The notes beneath the pieces were generated by a model, which saw only the letters and a program-made list of their open reading frames with translations, was not told the origin of the DNA and searched no databases. This document shows positions 7,736 to 10,433 of a DNA stretch of 10,433 nucleotides, piece by piece. Source of the DNA: an uncultured Prevotella sp. (GTDB lineage: Bacteria; Bacteroidota; Bacteroidia; Bacteroidales; Bacteroidaceae); the NCBI GenBank assembly GCA_900772835.1, contig CAAGSA010000018.1, positions 1 through 10,433 of the forward strand, given 5' to 3'. How positions within the stretch are numbered: the stretch's first letter is position 1; each line of letters opens with the position of its first letter. Made by a program: the position numbers and the translations under genes.

Positions 7736-8140
7736 TCATTTGCGGCTCTCCCCTCCGGAGTAGTCCTTCTTCGTGACGGTAGTCTCGAACAGTTTCATGC
7801 CCGGATGCTTCTCGGAATAGTAGGTATACATAAAGTTGTAGCCAGCCTCCTTGTAGGGGCGTAGCGATGTGTTCCCCTTCACGCTCTCCACGATGCTCTG
7901 CCGCGCCTTGTCCTTCAATATCGCCGTGGTGTCGGCCCTGCCGCTCAGCGTGAGGCAGTACTGCAGAGTGAGGGAGTTCTTGTGGAACACCAGACTGTCG
8001 TGTGTCACTCCCTCTTCAAGCTTCATCGGGCAGTTCTTCCGCGTCATCTCGCGGGCTTCGCGCTCGGCGCGGTCTTCAAGACTCTCCTGACAGGATGCCG
8101 CAAGCAAAGCCGCTGCGGTAAGCAACAAAATATTCTTCAT
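7736..8140 (-). CDS. Small lipoprotein of unknown function
   Basis: A 134-residue protein beginning MKNILLLTAAALLAASC, a signal peptide ending in a lipobox with Cys17 as the lipidated residue. The mature part is about 118 residues, opens with QESLEDRAERE, an acidic/charged stretch, and has two further cysteines (Cys37, Cys62). The remainder looks like a small alpha/beta domain with Tyr-rich strands near residues 99-108. I recognise the general pattern of small Bacteroidales lipoproteins (an N-terminal helix, a CP motif, a central LSG turn and a C-terminal KKDY) but cannot name a domain or function. A longer frame extends upstream to 8509, but the ATG at 8138-8140 is preferred because it creates the signal peptide and sits 24 nt downstream of a TAnnTTTG promoter box. 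It probably heads a transcript that continues into the MaoC-like gene. Confidence 0.85.
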   Translation of the reverse strand: MKNILLLTAAALLAASCQESLEDRAEREAREMTRKNCPMKLEEGVTHDSLVFHKNSLTLQYCLTLSGRADTTAILKDKARQSIVESVKGNTSLRPYKEAGYNFMYTYYSEKHPGMKLFETTVTKKDYSGGESRK

Positions 8141-8164
8141 ATCAGCCAATGATTTATATTGATG

Positions 8165-8200
8165 CAAAGGTAATTGTTTTTTACGGAAAAAAAAGGCAAA
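8165..8200 (-). promoter_or_regulatory. Promoter of the lipoprotein-MaoC transcript
   Basis: Read on the minus strand, TACCTTTG (8172 to 8165) is a perfect TAnnTTTG box. A TTTG at 8200 to 8197 could be the -33 element, with a 24-bp spacer that is slightly long. The start of transcription would be near 8158, about 18 nt before the ATG at 8140. Confidence 0.6.
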
Positions 8201-8217
8201 ACCTACAGTTTTTATAA

Positions 8218-8300
8218 TATTCCGCAGCTGTTGGCATAATGTCCGCCCTGCCGTGTAACAGGTTTGTAGCAGCCTTTTAATATTCTTGTAAGGCGGAATA
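8218..8300. repeat. Inverted repeat between divergent promoters
   Basis: TATTCCGC (8218-8225) and GCGGAATA (8293-8300) are perfect 8-bp inverted copies 67 bp apart. TCCGCC at 8242-8247 could pair with the same right arm (GGCGGA, 8292-8297). The repeat lies between the lipoprotein promoter and the LRR-ppk1 promoter, with the right arm about 40 bp before the predicted LRR start of transcription. It could be a pair of operator half-sites or chance. Confidence 0.3.
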
Positions 8301-8325
8301 CAATGCCGGCTATGCCGAAATGGAG

Positions 8326-8333
8326 TACCTTTG
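8326..8333 (+). promoter_or_regulatory. Bacteroidota -7 promoter box of the LRR-ppk1 pair
   Basis: TACCTTTG matches TAnnTTTG and is followed by GCAGC as in many Prevotella/Bacteroides promoters. No convincing -33 TTTG lies at normal spacing. Transcription would start near 8340, giving an 87-nt leader before the ATG at 8427. Confidence 0.6.
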
Positions 8334-8363
8334 CAGCACAAAAAAGAACCGAACCAAGGCGGA

Positions 8364-8407
8364 GCCACCTCATCCTTCCGTGTCTCCAGGATGCCGGGGT
8401 GAGGGGC
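8364..8407 (+). promoter_or_regulatory. Structured leader hairpin of the LRR-ppk1 transcript
   Basis: Within the leader, GCC-A-CCTCATCC (8364-8375) can pair with GGGTGAGG-GGC (8397-8407), an 11-bp stem with one bulged A and one G-U pair. An alternative 6-bp stem, CATCCT (8371-8376) with AGGATG (8388-8393), uses part of the same left arm, so the two folds exclude each other. No T tract follows, so this is not a simple terminator. Start codon 8427 is 19 nt downstream. A regulatory role is inference only. Confidence 0.35.
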
Positions 8408-8426
8408 TGACAAAAAACGAAGCATT

Positions 8427-9065
8427 ATGAAAGAAAGAGAAAAGATCGTACTACAGGGATTGAAGAAAAGTTTCAAGAATGGTAACGACGTTGAAGAAAC
8501 AAGTTTCACGGGGAAAGTCGTTTATGCCGACGGCGGAAAGACCCTCGTGTCGTACGTTGGCAGGGACAAGGGTTTCGACGTGCCGGAGGGCGTAGAGACA
8601 ATCGGAAGAAAGGCATTCGCAAGGAGGAACACGCTGCAGGAGGTGAAGCTGCCCGAATCGCTGAGGACAATCGACGACGATGCCTTCTTCGACTGCGAGA
8701 ACCTGCAGTCCATTACCATTCGCGAGGGAGTTAAGAGAATCGGCGACTGTGCCTTCGGCGAGAACATAAGCCTGAAGGAAATCGTATTCACAGGCACTCC
8801 AGAAAAGATAAAGCGCAGTGCGTTCACCGGATGCGACAACCTCCGCACCATAACCATACCTCTCGGTTCGATAGCGAAATTCAGAAAGATTGCACGCGAC
8901 TACGAAGACCGCATAGTGGAAAAAGACACTGCCACGACCGGCAAAGAAAAAGACACTGCCGACACCGAAAAGACAAATGCGACAGCAACGACAGACACAA
9001 GGAAGACCGACGAAAGCAATGCCCTCAAAAGCAAGGAGGTACGCAAATCACCGATGTACAAATAA
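8427..9065 (+). CDS. BspA-like leucine-rich-repeat protein without signal peptide
   Basis: A 212-residue protein with about four LRR_5 (BspA-type) repeats at residues 48-147. Each follows the pattern (I/V)x(I/L)PxGVxxIGxxAFxxCxxL, seen as VPEGVETIGRKAF (52-64), LPESLRTIDDDAF (75-87), IREGVKRIGDCAF (98-110) and TPEKIKRSAF (124-133). The segment before them (28-47, KVVYADGGKTLVSY) is the usual N-terminal cap of this family. Most BspA-like proteins are secreted and adhesive; this one starts MKEREKIVLQGLKK with no signal peptide, so it is probably cytoplasmic and may be a protein-interaction scaffold. The last 45 residues are a Thr/Lys/Asp-rich disordered tail with an in-frame duplication (EKDTA at 165-169 and 174-178). 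The gene has its own promoter and leader and ends 15 bp before ppk1, so the two are most likely cotranscribed. Function is unknown. Confidence 0.85.
   Translation: MKEREKIVLQGLKKSFKNGNDVEETSFTGKVVYADGGKTLVSYVGRDKGFDVPEGVETIGRKAFARRNTLQEVKLPESLRTIDDDAFFDCENLQSITIREGVKRIGDCAFGENISLKEIVFTGTPEKIKRSAFTGCDNLRTITIPLGSIAKFRKIARDYEDRIVEKDTATTGKEKDTADTEKTNATATTDTRKTDESNALKSKEVRKSPMYK
8919..8960 (+). repeat. In-frame 15-bp direct repeat in the LRR gene tail
   Basis: GAAAAAGACACTGCC is present at 8919-8933 and again at 8946-8960, exactly 27 bp (nine codons) apart, so both copies encode EKDTA. This suggests that the disordered tail grew by short tandem duplication. Confidence 0.6.
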
Positions 9066-9080
9066 TTTTCAGCCCAAAAT

Positions 9081-10433
9081 ATGAAAAGCAAGGATATGGA
9101 AAAGGCATACGTCGACCGCGACGTGAGCTGGATGTATTTCAACCACCGCATACTGCAGGAAGTACAGAAAGAGAGCATTCCGCTGCTCGAACGGCTGTCG
9201 TTCCTGGGCATATACTCGAACAACCTCGATGAGTTCTTCCGCGTGAGGATGGCGTCGCTCACGCGTCTGCTCGAATCTGCCGACAAGAGTGTAAAGAAGG
9301 AGAAGGAGCATCTGAAGCAGACCATCAAGGCGATAAACAAACTCAACGCCACATACAGCAAGGAATACACCGAAACGACGAACCGCGTGTTCGAGGCGCT
9401 CGAAAAGCACAACATAAGGCTGCTGAACGAGACACAGCTCAACAAGGAGCAGGAGGAATATCTGAAAAACTTCTACTTCGACAAGTTGAACGGTACCACA
9501 AACCCTATATGGATGCACGAAATCGATGAAATAGGCAAGTTGCAGGACAACCGTATCTATCTGATAGTGAAGAAGACAGAGAGGAAGGACTCGTTCGGCA
9601 AGAAGCCAAAGACGAACTATGCCATAGTGAAGGTGCCGGACACGGAATACGGCCGCTTCATCAATCTGCCGCCAAGCGACGGATTCCAGAACGCTATATA
9701 TCTCGACGACGTGGTGCGCTTCTGTCTGCCGCTGATATTCATCGGCTTCGGCGAGAGCAACTTCGAGGCATACTCGTTCAAGTTCACGAAGGACGCCGAG
9801 ATGGAGATGGACAACGACTCCGACTACGGCATACTGCAGCAGATAGCCAACGGGGTAAACAGCAGGAAGCACGGCGAACCGGTGCGCATAATCTACGACC
9901 AGCTGATGCCGAAGGACATGCAGAAGAAGATTATGTCGCGACTCAACGTGGAACATCTCGACGCGGCTCTGCCGAGCGGCAGATACCAGAACCATAAGGA
10001 CCTCATGGGCTTCCCTGACTTCGGCCACAGCGAACTGAAATATCCCAAGTGGCGCCATATAATGAAACCAGAATTCCTTGCCGAAGAGAGCATTCTCGAC
10101 CAGATAAGGAAAAAGGATCTGTTCATCCACGTGCCTTACCACTCGTTCGATGCATACATCAGAGTGCTGCGCGAGGCTGCACTGCATCCCGACGTGAAGG
10201 AGATAAAGACGACTCTCTACCGACTGGCAAGCGACTCGAAGGTGGTGAAGGCTCTCGTGTGTGCTGCGCGCAACGGCAAGAAGGTGACCGCCGTAGTGGA
10301 GCTGTTGGCACGCTTCGACGAGAAGAGCAATATAAAGTGGAGCAAGCGCATGCAGGAGGAAGGAATAAACGTGATATATGGCGTGGAGGGACTGAAGGTT
10401 CACTCCAAGCTCCTGTATATCGGTTCCAAGAAA
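9081..10433 (+). CDS. ppk1: Polyphosphate kinase 1 (RNA-degradosome type), 3' truncated by window end
   Basis: The first 451 residues of a protein usually about 690-720 residues long; the frame is open to the last base. PPK1 reversibly transfers the terminal phosphate of ATP to a growing polyphosphate chain through a phosphohistidine. The N domain carries SWMYFNHRILQE and the conserved LGIYSNNLDEFFRVRM near its end, followed by the head domain (about 110-315) and the first catalytic phospholipase-D-like domain. In the latter, TTLYR (Arg381), VELLARFDE (Arg411) and GLKVHSK (His441) correspond to E. coli Arg375, Arg405 and the phosphorylated His435, with a constant +6 offset. ATG 9081 is 15 bp after the LRR stop; an in-frame ATG at 9096 is an alternative, but 9081 sits after an A-rich leader. 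No promoter fits in the gap, so it is probably expressed from the promoter at 8326-8333. Confidence 0.96.
   Translation, partial: MKSKDMEKAYVDRDVSWMYFNHRILQEVQKESIPLLERLSFLGIYSNNLDEFFRVRMASLTRLLESADKSVKKEKEHLKQTIKAINKLNATYSKEYTETTNRVFEALEKHNIRLLNETQLNKEQEEYLKNFYFDKLNGTTNPIWMHEIDEIGKLQDNRIYLIVKKTERKDSFGKKPKTNYAIVKVPDTEYGRFINLPPSDGFQNAIYLDDVVRFCLPLIFIGFGESNFEAYSFKFTKDAEMEMDNDSDYGILQQIANGVNSRKHGEPVRIIYDQLMPKDMQKKIMSRLNVEHLDAALPSGRYQNHKDLMGFPDFGHSELKYPKWRHIMKPEFLAEESILDQIRKKDLFIHVPYHSFDAYIRVLREAALHPDVKEIKTTLYRLASDSKVVKALVCAARNGKKVTAVVELLARFDEKSNIKWSKRMQEEGINVIYGVEGLKVHSKLLYIGSKK

Noticed and set aside
8141..8509. N-terminal extension of the lipoprotein frame
   Set aside because: It would run through the promoter box at 8165-8172 and bury the signal peptide; the ATG at 8140 is the natural start.
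9069..10403. 444-codon minus-strand frame over ppk1
   Set aside because: It is antisense to a clear PPK1 with all catalytic motifs; its composition (Val, Leu, His-rich) is that of an antisense shadow.

Overview
The window looks like chromosomal DNA of a Bacteroidales bacterium, most likely Prevotella or a close relative. Four promoters carry the Bacteroidota -7 box TAnnTTTG, genes lack Shine-Dalgarno sites and have A-rich leaders, and the gene products (a Bacteroidota-type LptD with a long Ser/Asp/Thr linker, a BspA-like leucine-rich-repeat protein, a GH78 enzyme, a degradosome-type PPK1) fit that phylum. The genus is an inference.

Layout, left to right. (1) 1-812 (+): 3' end of a GH78 alpha-L-rhamnosidase-like gene. 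(2) 910-1929 (+): polytopic membrane protein of the LPG-synthase TM/UPF0104 flippase-like family, with its own promoter at 859-866. (3) 2049-3506 (+): PepD-type M20 aminoacyl-histidine dipeptidase, closed by an intrinsic terminator at 3536-3580. (4) 3581-4183: AT-richer stretch of about 600 bp with no gene I can support; short repeats and a 162-codon chance-like frame; possibly a dispersed intergenic repeat or gene remnant. (5) 4267-7092 (+): LptD-like outer-membrane LPS assembly protein, closed by a perfect 16-bp-stem terminator at 7131-7182. (6) 7210-7674 and 7736-8140 (both -): a MaoC-like hot-dog protein and, upstream of it, a small lipoprotein, probably one transcript. (7) 8141-8426: divergent promoter region with an inverted repeat and a structured leader. 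(8) 8427-9065 (+): a leucine-rich-repeat protein without a signal peptide, followed after 15 bp by (9) ppk1, 9081-end (+), cut by the window edge just after its phosphohistidine motif.

Most of this is ordinary housekeeping and envelope biology: glycan degradation, a lipid flippase-like protein, dipeptide hydrolysis, LPS export and polyphosphate synthesis. The points most worth following are the LRR-ppk1 gene pair with its structured leader, the unexplained 600-bp block upstream of lptD, and two genes whose longest reading frames begin at or in their own promoters, so that their true starts are downstream GTG codons. I found no CRISPR array, tRNA, rRNA, insertion sequence or convincing new defence or mobile system.
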